Origin: Auanema rhodensis
Lineage: Eukaryota; Nematoda; Chromadorea; Rhabditida; Rhabditidae
Direction of reading: 5' to 3'
Assembly: GCA_964057225.1 (NCBI GenBank)
Contig: OZ059897.1
Span: 11,284,001 to 11,348,000, forward strand
DNA length: 64,000 nucleotides
The notes beneath the pieces were generated by a model. It was not told the DNA's origin. It ran no database searches and was given only the letters and a program-made list of their open reading frames with translations. How positions within the stretch are numbered: the first letter of the stretch is position 1; the number at the start of each line of letters is the position of its first letter. The position numbers and the translations under genes are program-made. Positions 31,326 to 42,679 of the stretch are shown here, in pieces.

Positions 31326-34300
31326 ATGGCTGCTAATAGGTTGTGTCTTTTTGATTATTTGTTTGTAAACTTTTTCTTTTTTCAGTTATAAACGTTTATG
31401 TGAAGAGCTAGGATTTGATTATGAAGAGATTAATCAGCTCAGGTAATTTAACACAATTTTGAATCTTTATATATATTTTGTTTTTTAGTAAACGTATAAA
31501 GTTTACCGAGGCTGGTGGGATCGAGCTCTGTGAGCCCACATCACCCACTTTTAACAGTGGGCCCTCATCATCAAGGGTTATTGAAGTAATAACCTTGGAT
31601 GACAGTGATGAGTAAGCGATATTAAAAATTATAACAATTAGTTTTTTCTTTTTAAGAGAATGGGATCCCGCTACCCCATCAACCAGTGGAGGGCAAGTCG
31701 GATATGGAGCGGCTTTCAACGATGTCTGTAAAATAGAGGTGCGATCTTTTATTTACATATCATTTCATAATATATCTTTTGAAACATGAAATTTTCTCTT
31801 GCTCCAGTTGCATATTTTGAAAACATTTTGAAATTTATTTCTCTTTTTCAATTGCATTCATAAAATTCTCTCTCTCTCATCTTTACATTTCATCTCAATC
31901 TATATCTTTTATCAAATAAATTGCAAGTATTTTGAAATTTACATATTCATTCTTTTGAACAGCATTCATTTTAAAATCTTTACATTTCATCTCACTATCT
32001 ATCTATCTTTCCTCATCTATCTTTCTTTCAACCGATTTTGAATTCTTACAAATTATAAATATTTCAAACATTTTGAACTAGTAAAATAATAAAACACAAT
32101 CTTGACCTTTTCATTTATTTTTAAACATTAACAAATGTTTATAAAAGTTTTTTCAAAGTTGAAAAAAAAAACTTTATATTTAAAAATCAAATGCCATTTA
32201 TTTTTAAACATTAATAAAAATAATTTAAAGAAAAGTAAATTTATTAAAAGTTATAAACAAAAATTATTTATATTTAAATTAAAAGCGTATAACCATTATA
32301 AAAAGTGTGTATTATAGTGGTCACACCGACGCATAAAACGAACTGGTCGGTTCACCAACGTGGTCGTTAGATCGCTCACGTTCCCACATTTGGAAGCCAT
32401 TAATGAGCCAATGCATGTTGTCATGCCGCGGCTATTTAATGAGTTTCTTGATCGGTGCCTTGCTGAAAGTGGTGTGCCAGATAAACAAAAAGCACTGTTT
32501 TGTTTATCAATAGAGCACCCATCCTTTGAAAAGGGATCCATATTTATGGATTTCCGTAGAAGGGAGCATTTGGATGGCGTTGCCATCATGAATGCCATCA
32601 GCAAGGTGCAGCAATCAAAGCGAGAGGCTGTAATTAGCCAGGCAATGAATATTGAAATGTATGTGTTTGATGAAAGACCGGTGCAGCCAAGCCTGATGCC
32701 TGGTGAAGGTAGAGTTGGTTTCTATTTTGATGCCGAACTCAAAATACCTGACACAATTGAGAACACTGATACACATTGCCTGGCTAGAGCAGCAGTTGTG
32801 GGAATGTGGAAAGCCGATGAAGAGGCAGCAGAAGATGTTGTTGAAAAGCGGAGGATACAAAATCTTCGTCGGAACTACATCTTGTTGCCAAATCAACCAC
32901 ATCATATCAATTTATTAAATAGGTGTGGTATTTCTGTACATTTACCAAATTATAATTTGAATCATTTAAATATTATTGCAAGTTGTAATACAGACTATAA
33001 GTTTGTATTATACGGTAGGCCACCTGGACAGCGTATGTACGCTATTCAGCGTATCTTTAATGAAACGGCTAGCAAAGTGGTAACACTAGGCTACCGAAAT
33101 AATCATTATGACTGTATTACAACTTGTAGTAGATCACAGCTTTTTGATGGTATTATATGCCAACACTGTAAATTATCTTACAAAACAGTGTTGCATAGAT
33201 GTAAAGCCAAGTGTAAGAAATGCCACACCTTAAAATGTAATTCGATGGAAAATGTGGTTGAAAGTAGCATAAGATGTGATAGTTGTAGAGTTTTGTTTAA
33301 AACTCGTCAATGCTTTGACAGGCATATTAGAAAAACATGTCGAATGTTTAAGGTAATTTAAAAAATATATATAAAATTTAACAAGACTAAATTCAGACAT
33401 GTGAAAACTGTGATCATTATCACAGAGTACGTGCTGATAGACCGCACAATTGCAATGAGAAATTTTGCAAAAAGTGTGGCCAGACAAAGCCTGAAGATCA
33501 TTCTTGTTGTTGGGTACCACCTAACGACAAGAAGAAGGATTAAAAAAGAGGCAAGAGAAATACAAGGTTTGTATTTAACATCTTTACAAGTGTAATGCTT
33601 ACTTGTTTAAGATTATATTTTATGACTTTGAAACGGTTGTGTTAAAAAACGGTACAAATGTTCATGAATATGCAGATGAACAATGGCCCAATATGGTTGT
33701 GTATAACAAATTTTGTGAAAGTTGTATAGACGCCAATTCATGCGAAAAATGCACAACCAAGGAGGGCCATTTTGGGTACCAACAAGGTGATAGTGAATGG
33801 TCTGTAACAGATCGTTTCCTTGATTGGTTACTCAACTCTGTTGAGAATGATAATGCAATTTTGATTGCGCATAATGGTTCACGCTTTGACATACATTTCT
33901 TGGTGTCTAGGCTGATAAACCGTGGTATATATCCTGATCCAATTTTAAATGGGACCAAGATTATAAGCATGGTTGTCAAGCCTTTAAGAGGTCAAAAATT
34001 TAATCATTTATATTTTAAAGATAGTTATTTATTAGTGCCTTTACCCCTATCAGCGTTACCCAAGGCATTTGGTGTACCTGATATGAGTAAAGGACAGTTT
34101 CCTTACCTCTATAATCATCCAATAAATTATGGCAAAGTGTTGCCATCTTTACCACCAAAACAGTACTATTGTACTGCTAGAATGAAAGCAGAAGACCTAG
34201 CTTCATTCAATATTTGGTATGAAGAGCGTAATCAAAGAGCGTTTGATTTTGATGAAGAGCTTTTGGAATATTGTAGGACAGATGTCCGTATTTTAACCAA

Positions 34301-36354
34301 CTGTATGAAAGTTTACATGAAGTTGGCAACCGCCACCACTGGCTGGAACCCTGTCATACAATGTATGACATTTGCCAGTTTCTCTTTATTCCAGGCAAGT
34401 TTTTTAAAATACAAGCATTTTCAAAACTAGTATATTACAGTTGAAAATGAATCATATTAAAGAGAACCAAGTGGGTATTCTGCCCGAGACTGGTTATTAT
34501 GCCGGTCAAAAGCAGAGTATAATAGCCATAAAGTATATAAAATGGCTAGAACAAGGATTGGGCCGCCCATTAATGCATAAGCTTAATGGTGGCGAATTTG
34601 CAGTGAGAGTAGATGGCCATCGCTATCTACTCGATGCTTATGACCCCGTAGGTGAGTAATTTGTAATAAATGTAAAAAATGCAAATTTTTGTAGATTAAT
34701 GGTTGCATTTACCATGGTTGCCCCCAGTGCACCAACAAGAGCGCTATAGCACCAGGCAGAAATGGTGAAACAATGGAAGAGGTAATTGTGACTTTTTTAA
34801 TCATTTTAATTTGAAAAATTTAGGTTTATGATAAAACCATGAAAAGGCTTCAAGCAATTCAAAGCCAAGGCATTAGTGTTACCACAGTGTGGGAGCACGA
34901 AATTAATGCTCAAATTTCGGCCAATGAAGAAATGGCGAAATTTATGCGTGAAACAAATGTTGTTACACGCTTGGCACCTAGAGATGCCTTTACCGGTGGC
35001 CGCACCCAGACATATAAGCTTTTGGCACAAGCTTCGGATAGATACTCGCTCGAGTATGTGGACTTTTGTTCACTATATCCATATGTCACAGCCTTTGATG
35101 CCTACTACCCTGTAGGTAATCCCAAAGTGATTACTGAGGGTTTCAAAAGCTTTGAGACATGTTGCCCATACAAGGGTCTAGTAAAATGTGACGTGCTTGC
35201 ACCCACAAATTTGCTGTACCCTGTATTAGGGACACGTATTGGCGGTAAACTAATTTTTACAAACTGCCGCACTTGTGCAGTCAAAAGTAAAAATGTAGCA
35301 TGTGAGCACCAAAATGATGTAAATGCTCGAAAGCTGCATCTAACCGTGACACATGTTGAGCTCGAGTGTGCCATACAACGTGGCTATAAAGTGCTTCATG
35401 TGCATGAGGTGTGGCACTGGGAAGAATGGCAACAAGGCGGCCTGTTTAAAGAGTTTGTACAAAAGTACATAAAAATTAAACAAGAGGCGTCGGGCTGGCC
35501 AAAGTCAAACATGACAGAGGAAGAAAAGGTATGTTTTAATAAAAGTATCACATTAAATAGAATTTTACAGGTGATTTATCTCCAAGAACACGAGGAGAAC
35601 ACTGGTGTTGCTCTGGAGAGCAATAAAAATGAAAAGAATGCTGCCATGCGTAGCATTGCCAAACTGCAGCTAAATAGGTTTGTAAACTTTTTAAAACAAT
35701 ACATTACAAATTTTCTTATAGTGTCTGGGGTAAAATGGGTCAAAGACCAGATAAAGCCCAAACCAAGATTATTGGTGTTGAGGACCCAGAAATTGGTAGG
35801 ATTATTACTGATCCTGCAAGGGAACTCACTGGGTTCAAAATTGTGGATAATGTTGCGTACTGCACAACAGTACCAGAGGATTCACATTTGGCACCACCGC
35901 CTTTTACAAATGTAGCTTTTGCGGCCTATACAACCGCTCATGCAAGGCTACTATTGTATAAGGCAATGGAGAAAATTGGAAAGAATTTGGTGTATACAGG
36001 TAATTTTATACTTGTATTCAATTTAAACTTACATTATTCAGACACGGATTCACTAATTTATCAAAGGTGCCTGGATGAGTCAGATCCAATTGAGGATATG
36101 AAGGGTGAATGGTTAGGTAAACTAACCTCTGAAATACCCGATGGTTGGTCAATGACCAAGTTTGTATCACCAGCGGCAAAAGTTTATAGTTATAAACTTG
36201 TAAATGCAGCTGGTGATGTAAAGTATGTAACAAAGGCAAAGGGAGTGGTAAGTACGAGCTTTGACTTTTCAAATAATTTTATAATTTTCAGAGGTTGGAC
36301 CACACGGCAGCATCAGTGGTAAACTTTGAAACTACTTTAGTACTAAAGTTGTAA
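31326..36354 (+). pseudogene. polB, all 14 exons recognisable, disrupted (copy E)
   Basis: Exons: 31326-31339, 31386-31442, 31489-31611, 31657-31738, 32318-33352, 33397-33566, 33612-34394, 34441-34651, 34695-34781, 34824-35528, 35571-35677, 35722-35999, 36042-36247, 36292-36354. Exons 1-4 total 276 nt and join exon 5 in frame, giving an N-terminus with a SUMO-interacting-like VIEVITLDDSDEE. Exonuclease motifs lie in exon 7, motif A in exon 10, motif B split by intron 11, and YTDTDS split by intron 12. Intron 7 has a GC donor. Lesions: 4-base deletion in exon 6 (KKKD then stop), 17-bp deletion at the exon 8 end, and a shortened exon 14. Summing unbroken segments across copies suggests about 1,370 codons originally. 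Confidence 0.87.
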
Positions 36355-36550
36355 TGGATAAACTTTGTTATCTACAAGATTATAGTACTTTACCCTACGG
36401 TTATTGTGTTTAATATATTTGAATTTATGAATTTTTATCTTGTATATATTTGTATTTATAAAATTTTATCATTGTACATGTATTTATTTTTAAAAATAGT
36501 TGTATTAATAAATTTTATTCTTAAAGCTTTTAAAGAATTTATTACATACA
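36355..36550. terminator. Convergent 3' spacer with poly(A) signals (copy E)
   Basis: Short AT-rich spacer between polB (plus) and MCP (minus). AATAAA motifs on both strands mirror the copy A spacer. It also retains the natural end of polB (coding CYLQDYSTLPYGYC), now out of frame after the exon 14 deletion. Confidence 0.5.
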
Positions 36551-38329
36551 TTACAAACTGGTATCAATATATGGAGCACGATTGTTGTCAATTGAAAGAA
36601 TAGAGTCATACTCTGCATAAACAATTGCATATAAGCCCTCTTGCGGCGTTTGTTGACCAAATTCCAATTTCAAGGCTACATTACCTTGTCGTATAACATC
36701 AAATAACTCTGACGAATGCACAGTAGGAGAAATATCAAATACAAAAAATGTGAAACCAGCTTTATACATTGCTGGTGTAATACCATTGGATGAATCTGTA
36801 CGACCAAGTCCCAAACCTTCCAGCATGTCAATATATGCTGTGGCATAGGAAGATCGCCATTCTAAATTATAAGGACGGGTAGGTATTACCCTATTGTTGA
36901 GCGTCAAGTATATATTTTTCAAATCAAACGGTTTAAAGTTGAATGGCGAATGTTTAAAAGTACCATTATAAGCGTGTGCGCCAACAAGACCTACTACGAC
37001 ACGTTTAGGTGTATGAGACGTGAATAATATATTATTAGGTGAATCCAAGCGGCCTCCTTCTATGAAATAAGAGCGCATTTTCATGGGGTAGTGTATTCGA
37101 TCCTTTGCGAGTTTATCTTCTATAGCCATAGCTAATCCAGCGTTTAGATCAAACTCTTGAATGAGCAAATGTACATCGCTGATATCTACTTTCAAATTTG
37201 GAAACTCCTCTTTTAATGTAGTATCCTTGTTTTCATTATTCCAGCCTAGAGTGTCAATTAAAAAGTTATTACGGTTTGGATATGCAGTTAGCTCCATTTT
37301 TGAATAGTTTACAAACAGTCGCTCTTGATTAAATAGGTCGATACTGACGGGAGCAGCCATCTCACACAATATGCCATTTTTTACAAGCGCTTGACGCGTT
37401 CTAATTCCAGCACTGGATGCATTATCTATATATCTATCAGCATAATAGCCTGAAATGGCAAGTTTGCTCTCTTTAACATCGTTGCTATACATTAAAATAT
37501 TCTCGATATATGTTTTATAGGCATGATTCACGGTAGAGTCATACACGCTAACATCACCAATTTTCAAATGATACGAATGTATTAAACTGGCAGCAAATTG
37601 TTGACATGGTGCAAAAACAAGGTTATCTGGTACTGGATCACCGTTTGTGGTTACAATTTTAAATTTTACATTCAACCAACATCTTCTCAGATTGAGGAAT
37701 GATTTGGAATTTTGAGCTATAACAAATTCCCATGGTCCTTGAGGAAGAAACGTATTTTTCAAAGGGACTTGTACAGTACGAGTGGATTCAACACCTAATG
37801 CCGACGCAGGTATATCACCATAGTTGATATTAGGTAAAAGGGCTTGTGCTGATTTTGAATCTATCAATTTAGCCATTTTAATGTGAAACGACCGCTCACG
37901 AGTGATGCACAACCGCTTATGAGGTTTTGTGGTTTTGCGTCGTCGCCGTTTGCCCAAGCCGGTAAGATCTCGTATAGCTTGTCGGCCGGCTGTTTTAAGA
38001 GTTTCCTTCATATTATCGCCTTTCAGCACCCCATCGACAATTTCATTACCAGTTTTCAGCAACTGGCCGCCAAGAGGTGAATTTACAACTGGACTATTGC
38101 TTACAGCACTGGATAAGGCGTTTCTTCCGGCATTGATGAGATTTTGGGCTATAGGTGATTGAATGATGCGTGGTAGAAATGATGCCAAAGTTGCCAAAAT
38201 ACCACCCAAACCATGACCCCTCTGCATTCCACGTTGAAACATCATTCCGCTAAATGGGGCGCCACCCATTTGTTGATTTAAAAGTGTTGTCCATTGAATA
38301 GAGTTGACATCCAAAAGGAGGTGCGGCAT
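36551..38329 (-). CDS. pVI/pX-like protein fused to major capsid protein (copy E)
   Basis: Same protein as in copy A: ATG at 38329, fusion through AAA in place of the TAA stop, and MCP part from the ATG at 37876 to 36551. It lacks the TSV tripeptide. The frame is intact for the whole length. If translation starts at 38329 the product is a ~592-residue fusion; a normal MCP could still arise from the internal ATG. Confidence 0.85.
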   Translation of the reverse strand: MPHLLLDVNSIQWTTLLNQQMGGAPFSGMMFQRGMQRGHGLGGILATLASFLPRIIQSPIAQNLINAGRNALSSAVSNSPVVNSPLGGQLLKTGNEIVDGVLKGDNMKETLKTAGRQAIRDLTGLGKRRRRKTTKPHKRLCITRERSFHIKMAKLIDSKSAQALLPNINYGDIPASALGVESTRTVQVPLKNTFLPQGPWEFVIAQNSKSFLNLRRCWLNVKFKIVTTNGDPVPDNLVFAPCQQFAASLIHSYHLKIGDVSVYDSTVNHAYKTYIENILMYSNDVKESKLAISGYYADRYIDNASSAGIRTRQALVKNGILCEMAAPVSIDLFNQERLFVNYSKMELTAYPNRNNFLIDTLGWNNENKDTTLKEEFPNLKVDISDVHLLIQEFDLNAGLAMAIEDKLAKDRIHYPMKMRSYFIEGGRLDSPNNILFTSHTPKRVVVGLVGAHAYNGTFKHSPFNFKPFDLKNIYLTLNNRVIPTRPYNLEWRSSYATAYIDMLEGLGLGRTDSSNGITPAMYKAGFTFFVFDISPTVHSSELFDVIRQGNVALKLEFGQQTPQEGLYAIVYAEYDSILSIDNNRAPYIDTSL

Positions 38330-38380
38330 ATCGAACCGCACGCGCGCAATACAAAAGTTACACTAGATCATTCTACTAAA

Positions 38381-38836
38381 ATGTATTCGTCTGAAATAGT
38401 ATCACTATTGCAATCTGTCCCCAGCACTCGGAAACTATTCCTCGGTGTATATAGCGCTGATACTCTACCCAAAACGCGTCGTAAAAACTTTGCACTTGTC
38501 GTAAATACTGACACACATGATAAGCCAGGCACACATTGGCAGGTCATCTTTGTCCGTAACAAGCAAGCCTATTTTTTCTGTAGCTTGGGATATAAAATGA
38601 ACAAGTACATTCAAAATTATCTGGCCAAATATAAAAAGGTAAAAATTAATACTTGCAAACCACAACGCATAATTGAATACACTTGTGGTGGCTATGTGGT
38701 ATTTGTAATACTAATGTTGTCGGCTGGTAATTCATTTGAAAGCATTTGTTCATTTTTTAAACTATTGAAAAATGATGATGTCTTTATTAAAGCGTTTATG
38801 CATAAAGTATTCGACTATAAATTGGCTACTATATAA
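38381..38836 (+). CDS. Adenain-like cysteine protease (copy E)
   Basis: A 151-residue ORF with ATG at 38381 and a sequence identical to copy A as far as read: His in GTHWQVIF, Cys in YTCGGYVV, FFCSLG at the position of the usual acidic residue. It sits 51 bp from the divergent pVI-like start and 5 bp from the membrane peptide gene. Confidence 0.82.
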   Translation: MYSSEIVSLLQSVPSTRKLFLGVYSADTLPKTRRKNFALVVNTDTHDKPGTHWQVIFVRNKQAYFFCSLGYKMNKYIQNYLAKYKKVKINTCKPQRIIEYTCGGYVVFVILMLSAGNSFESICSFFKLLKNDDVFIKAFMHKVFDYKLATI

Positions 38837-38841
38837 GAAAT

Positions 38842-39048
38842 TTGTCATTAATAACCTGCTACATTACGTGGTCAGTTATGAATATTCCTTGTCACTGTGA
38901 ATTATGTGTCAAATACACGTTGGAGCAATCTAAACCAGCGCCTTTATACAGGAGAATGTTGAAATGTATTTCAGTGCCATTTATTAAAGGTATAGCATTG
39001 GGATTGGGCTTTTGTACAACACTAGTCATATTGTTGCTCATTATATAA
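38842..39048 (+). CDS. Small single-pass membrane peptide (copy E)
   Basis: A 68-residue ORF identical to the copy A version, with a C-terminal hydrophobic anchor ending at the stop. It follows the protease after 5 bp and precedes the zinc-finger gene by about 40 bp, giving the order protease - membrane peptide - zinc finger on one strand. Confidence 0.55.
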   Translation: MSLITCYITWSVMNIPCHCELCVKYTLEQSKPAPLYRRMLKCISVPFIKGIALGLGFCTTLVILLLII

Positions 39049-39089
39049 AAGTGGGTTGATTGCGTGTGGTCGTTTTTCATTTTCCTCTA

Positions 39090-39548
39090 ATGGAACTTTT
39101 ATGTAACAAATATTGTGGTACATGCAAGGAAATATTTTCTTCAACCAAGCATTTTAGTGATCACGTTTTGAAAAGGCATGCAGGGATTCAACCCATATGT
39201 AACAATTATATCAGCAATGCTGACTTTATTCAAAAATATGGACATTTGGATGGTGTTCGTAGACGTTTGTGCCCTCATTGTAGTGAAACTTTTGGAACAA
39301 GATTCAATTGTGAGCGTCATATTCGGCGTATTCATAATAATAATGGAACGAATGGTGAAGATGGTGATGGAAATGATATCAGCAAACCCTTTGAAAAAGC
39401 TGAGGAGTTTGTACATTCAACCCAATCAAAAAGATGCCGCAGCAATAGTGACGGAGAACATTCACAACACGAGCCGAGCGACAAACAAAACTGCCCTAAA
39501 CTATCTTTTAAACCTTCGAAAATAGGACCCATTTCTCGTCACAAGTAA
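39090..39548 (+). pseudogene. C2H2 zinc-finger protein, 3' truncated (copy E)
   Basis: From the ATG at 39090 (MELLCNKYCG) there are two C2H2 fingers (CGTC...H-x4-H and CPHC...H-x4-H), then an acidic, Ser-rich tail. At about 39526 Polinton sequence ends and mariner sequence begins, replacing the native C-terminus (KMWYCITVE in copy F) with a short run-on (GPISRHK). The fingers are intact. A DNA- or RNA-binding regulatory role is inferred from the domain only. Confidence 0.75.
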
Positions 39549-40451
39549 TGATATTGTCGAGAAATGGATCATTCATGTTTCTCAGCCTGAATCCTAAGCA
39601 TGCCATGTATCGAACATTCTTCTGCGCTTCCGAAAGTTCATGGGGCACCCATTTATCCAATTTTTTCACTTTTCCGAGTTTTTTCAAATGAGTTAATACA
39701 GTTGTATGATAAGGTTTCTTGAGCTGATACTCGTATCCTTTTCCAAAAATTCATCTAATGCTGAATCATCCAACGTCGTAGTTCTTCCTTTTTTGGCTTG
39801 ATCTTCTATGTTCTCGTCACCGTTACGGAATTTCTTGAACTAAAATTGAACAGTCCTTAAGTTGGTTGTTCCGATTCCAAAAGCACTGTTGATGTTGTTG
39901 GTTGCTTCAGAAGTTGTGTGCCCTAACTTAACTTCGTACAAAAAAAAAGGGTTCTCAATTGGGATTTTTGCATCATTGATCTATAATCTTTAAATTAGTA
40001 ATTATATTGTCATTTCATGAAAATAAGTGAAAAACTATCTGCTTTATCATATAAAACTTATATATTTATTATTTTTGTATTTAGCGCCCAGATAATTCAA
40101 ATTGTTCAGATGAGTTTGAAAAATGCGCAAGAACATTCTTTCCAACCTAATATATATATACAGTAGCGAACAAAAAGATATAGCCTTTTTGAAATTTGTG
40201 TTTTTTCTATTCTATTTTTTTATAACTAACTTGAAAAAACTAGATAATGTATTTTTTTCATGAGAAATGAATTTATAAAAGTTATTATCACTTTCAGAAT
40301 TTCGAAAACCTTTTTTTTTTGTTTTTTAATCTTCTATTCACCATAAGACCTTTAACTCAATGTAACATCCATATCAACACTAACAAGAATTATTAAAAAA
40401 AAATTTCCAAAACTAAATTACATAATTATACTTCATAAAACAATAATATAC

Positions 40452-40555
40452 TCCTAATACTTTGTAGCATACCCGTTTGCTTTGATCACAGCCCGACAGC
40501 GTTGAGGCATTGCCTCCAGCAAAGCATCGATTCGATGCTGTGGGATACTTCTGTA
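40452..40555 (-). pseudogene. Tc1-like transposase C-terminal remnant (left arm)
   Basis: Mirror image of 41018-41119: the last ~33 codons of a Tc1-like transposase (ending NGYATKY) on the minus strand, followed outward by a Tc1-type terminal sequence (TACAGTAGCGAACAAAAAG) near 40160. Part of the palindrome arm. Confidence 0.65.
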
Positions 40556-40842
40556 ATACTTTATAATTCTGTACTTTATTCTTTCTATAATTTTTATGTA
40601 TTTCTTCATTCTGTATTTTATATTTTATAGTTTTAGTTTCTTGTCTTAGTGTATTATGTTATCAGTTATATTTTGCAACCTTAGCATTTTTCGAGATAGT
40701 TACAATTGTCATTGAAAACTTATAACCTTTCGTGGAAAATGCTGATAACATTCGCTATATAAGCTTGCCATTCAACTGAATCTTCAGTTGGCGGACTTAT
40801 CTTTATCTTTATTTGTTTATTGTTTAAATGTTTTTTATTTAT
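40552..40842 (+). repeat. Partial LTR related to the 10425 element
   Basis: Begins TGTAATACTTTATAATTC and follows the 401-bp LTR with several percent divergence, including the TATATAAG box, up to TTTTTTATTTATAA, then breaks where the inverted copy starts. It lies inside Tc1-like coding sequence, so it was an insertion there. Its first ~180 bp are repeated inverted at 40843-41021. Confidence 0.8.
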
Positions 40843-41017
40843 AAAGGTTATAAGTTTTCAATGACAATTGTAACTATCTCGAAAAATGCTAAGGTTGCAA
40901 AATATAACTGATAACATAATACACTAAGACAAGAAACTAAAACTATAAAATATAAAATACAGAATGAAGAAATACATAAAAATTATAGAAAGAATAAAGT
41001 ACAGAATTATAAAGTAT

Positions 41018-41119
41018 TACAGAAGTATCCCACAGCATCGAATCGATGCTTTGCTGGAGGCAATGCCTCAACGCTGTCGGGCTGTGATCAAAGCAAACGG
41101 GTATGCTACAAAGTATTAG
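41018..41119 (+). pseudogene. Tc1-like transposase C-terminal remnant (right arm)
   Basis: Codes for the C-terminal tail RSIPQHRIDALLEAMPQR and onward to NGYATKY plus stop, typical of Tc1-family transposases. It is followed by ~290 bp of 3' flank and a terminal sequence (CTTTTTGTTCGCTACTGTA) ending at about 41413. The upstream part is replaced by the LTR fragment. Confidence 0.7.
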
Positions 41120-41422
41120 GAGTATATTATTGTTTTATGAAGTATAATTATGTAATTTAGTTTTGGAAATTTTTTTTTAATAATTCTTGTTAGTGTTGAT
41201 ATGGATGTTACATTGAGTTAAAGGTCTTATGGTGAATAGAAGATTAAAAAACAAAAAAAAAAGGTTTTCGAAATTCTGAAAGTGATAATAACTTTTATAA
41301 ATTCATTTCTCATGAAAAAAATACATTATCTAGTTTTTTCAAGTTAGTTATAAAAAAATAGAATAGAAAAAACACAAATTTCAAAAAGGCTATATCTTTT
41401 TGTTCGCTACTGTATATATATA

Positions 41423-42677
41423 TTAGGTTGGAAAGAATGTTCTTGCGCATTTTTCAAACTCATCTGAACAATTTGAATTATCTGGGCGCTAAATACAAAA
41501 ATAATAAATATATAAGTTTTATATGATAAAGCAGATAGTTTTTCACTTATTTTCATGAAATGACAATATAATTACTAATTTAAAGATTATAGATCAATGA
41601 TGCAAAAATCCCAATTGAGAACCCTTTTTTTTTGTACGAAGTTAAGTTAGGGCACACAACTTCTGAAGCAACCAACAACATCAACAGTGCTTTTGGAATC
41701 GGAACAACCAACTTAAGGACTGTTCAATTTTAGTTCAAGAAATTCCGTAACGGTGACGAGAACATAGAAGATCAAGCCAAAAAAGGAAGAACTACGACGT
41801 TGGATGATTCAGCATTAGATGAATTTTTGGAAAAGGATACGAGTATCAGCTCAAGAAACCTTATCATACAACTGTATTAACTCATTTGAAAAAACTCGGA
41901 AAAGTGAAAAAATTGGATAAATGGGTGCCCCATGAACTTTCGGAAGCGCAGAAGAATGTTCGATACATGGCATGCTTAGGATTCAGGCTGAGAAACATGA
42001 ATGATCCATTTCTCGACAATATCATTACTTGTGACGAGAAATGGGTCCTTTACAACAATAAGAAAAGATCAGCTCACTGGATGGACAAAAATGAAACTCC
42101 TAAACACTTTCCCAAACTAGCTTTGACATATTCGAAAGTTATGTTAACTGTTTGGTGGTGTTCAACAGAAATCATTCATTATAAGTTTCTACAGCCTAAT
42201 GATACAATCAATACGGAATCGTACTGCCAAGAAATTGATGAAATGCACTAAAAATTATTGAGTTTGAAGCCAGGACTGATCAATAGGAGACGGGCCATCA
42301 TACTACAGGATAATGCAAGACCCCATGTCTCAAGACCGACGATGAAAAAATTTTTTGATTTAGGTTATGAATGTTCACCCCACCCTCCTTATTCACCCGA
42401 TTTGTCCCCTACCGATGTCCATTTATTTAAACATTTATCAAGTTATATTGAAGGTATGGTATTTAAAAATGTTGATGAGGTCAAAAAAATGTTTTGTGAC
42501 TTCATAAACACTAAAAAACCTGACTTTTATAAAAAAGGTATTTATTCTTTGCTCAATCGTTGGGAACAATGTATTGAAGCTAACGGTGAATACTTTTAAC
42601 TAATTTGTAATTGTAATTTGAAAAAAAATAAATTTGAATTTTTTTTGTTATATGCGCAAGAACATTCTTTCCACAAC
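41423..42677 (+). mobile_element. Mariner element (DD34D), full length, decayed
   Basis: A 1,255-bp element with TIRs starting TTAGGTTGGAAAGAATG and ending with its near complement (CATTCTTTCCACAAC), flanked by TA. The first ~620 bp are part of the palindrome arm. Confidence 0.85.
41886..42599 (+). pseudogene. Mariner transposase, degenerate
   Basis: The C-terminal two thirds is readable in one frame, broken by one in-frame TAA at 42249-42251. The N-terminal HTH region (about 41640-41885) shows further frame changes and stops. Catalytic residues are present: TCDEKWVLY, LQDNARPH and YSPDLSPTD, with 34 residues between the second and third Asp (DD34D). Not expected to be active. Confidence 0.85.
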
Positions 42678-42679
42678 TA

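Larger units (their letters stand above)
30144..39528 (+). mobile_element. Polinton copy E (reverse complement of copy A)
   Basis: Starts at the terminus AGTAGAGAGCC (30144) and contains TIR, polB, MCP/pVI-like, protease, membrane peptide and most of the zinc-finger gene before truncation at about 39528 by a mariner palindrome. It mirrors copy A (coordinate sum 39087, or 39104 past a 17-bp indel), including A-specific lesions in polB and the MCP fusion. It differs from A by that 17-bp deletion, shared with copy D. Confidence 0.9.
39529..42044. repeat. Large perfect-looking palindrome, ~1.2-kb arms, LTR loop
   Basis: Arms 39529-40730 and 40843-42044 are reverse complements (coordinate sum 81573), separated by a 112-bp loop (40731-40842). 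Each arm contains, from the outside in, the 5' part of a mariner, the 3' end of a Tc1-like element and part of an LTR. The loop is the rest of that LTR. A transcript across it would fold into a ~1.2-kb hairpin. Confidence 0.9.
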
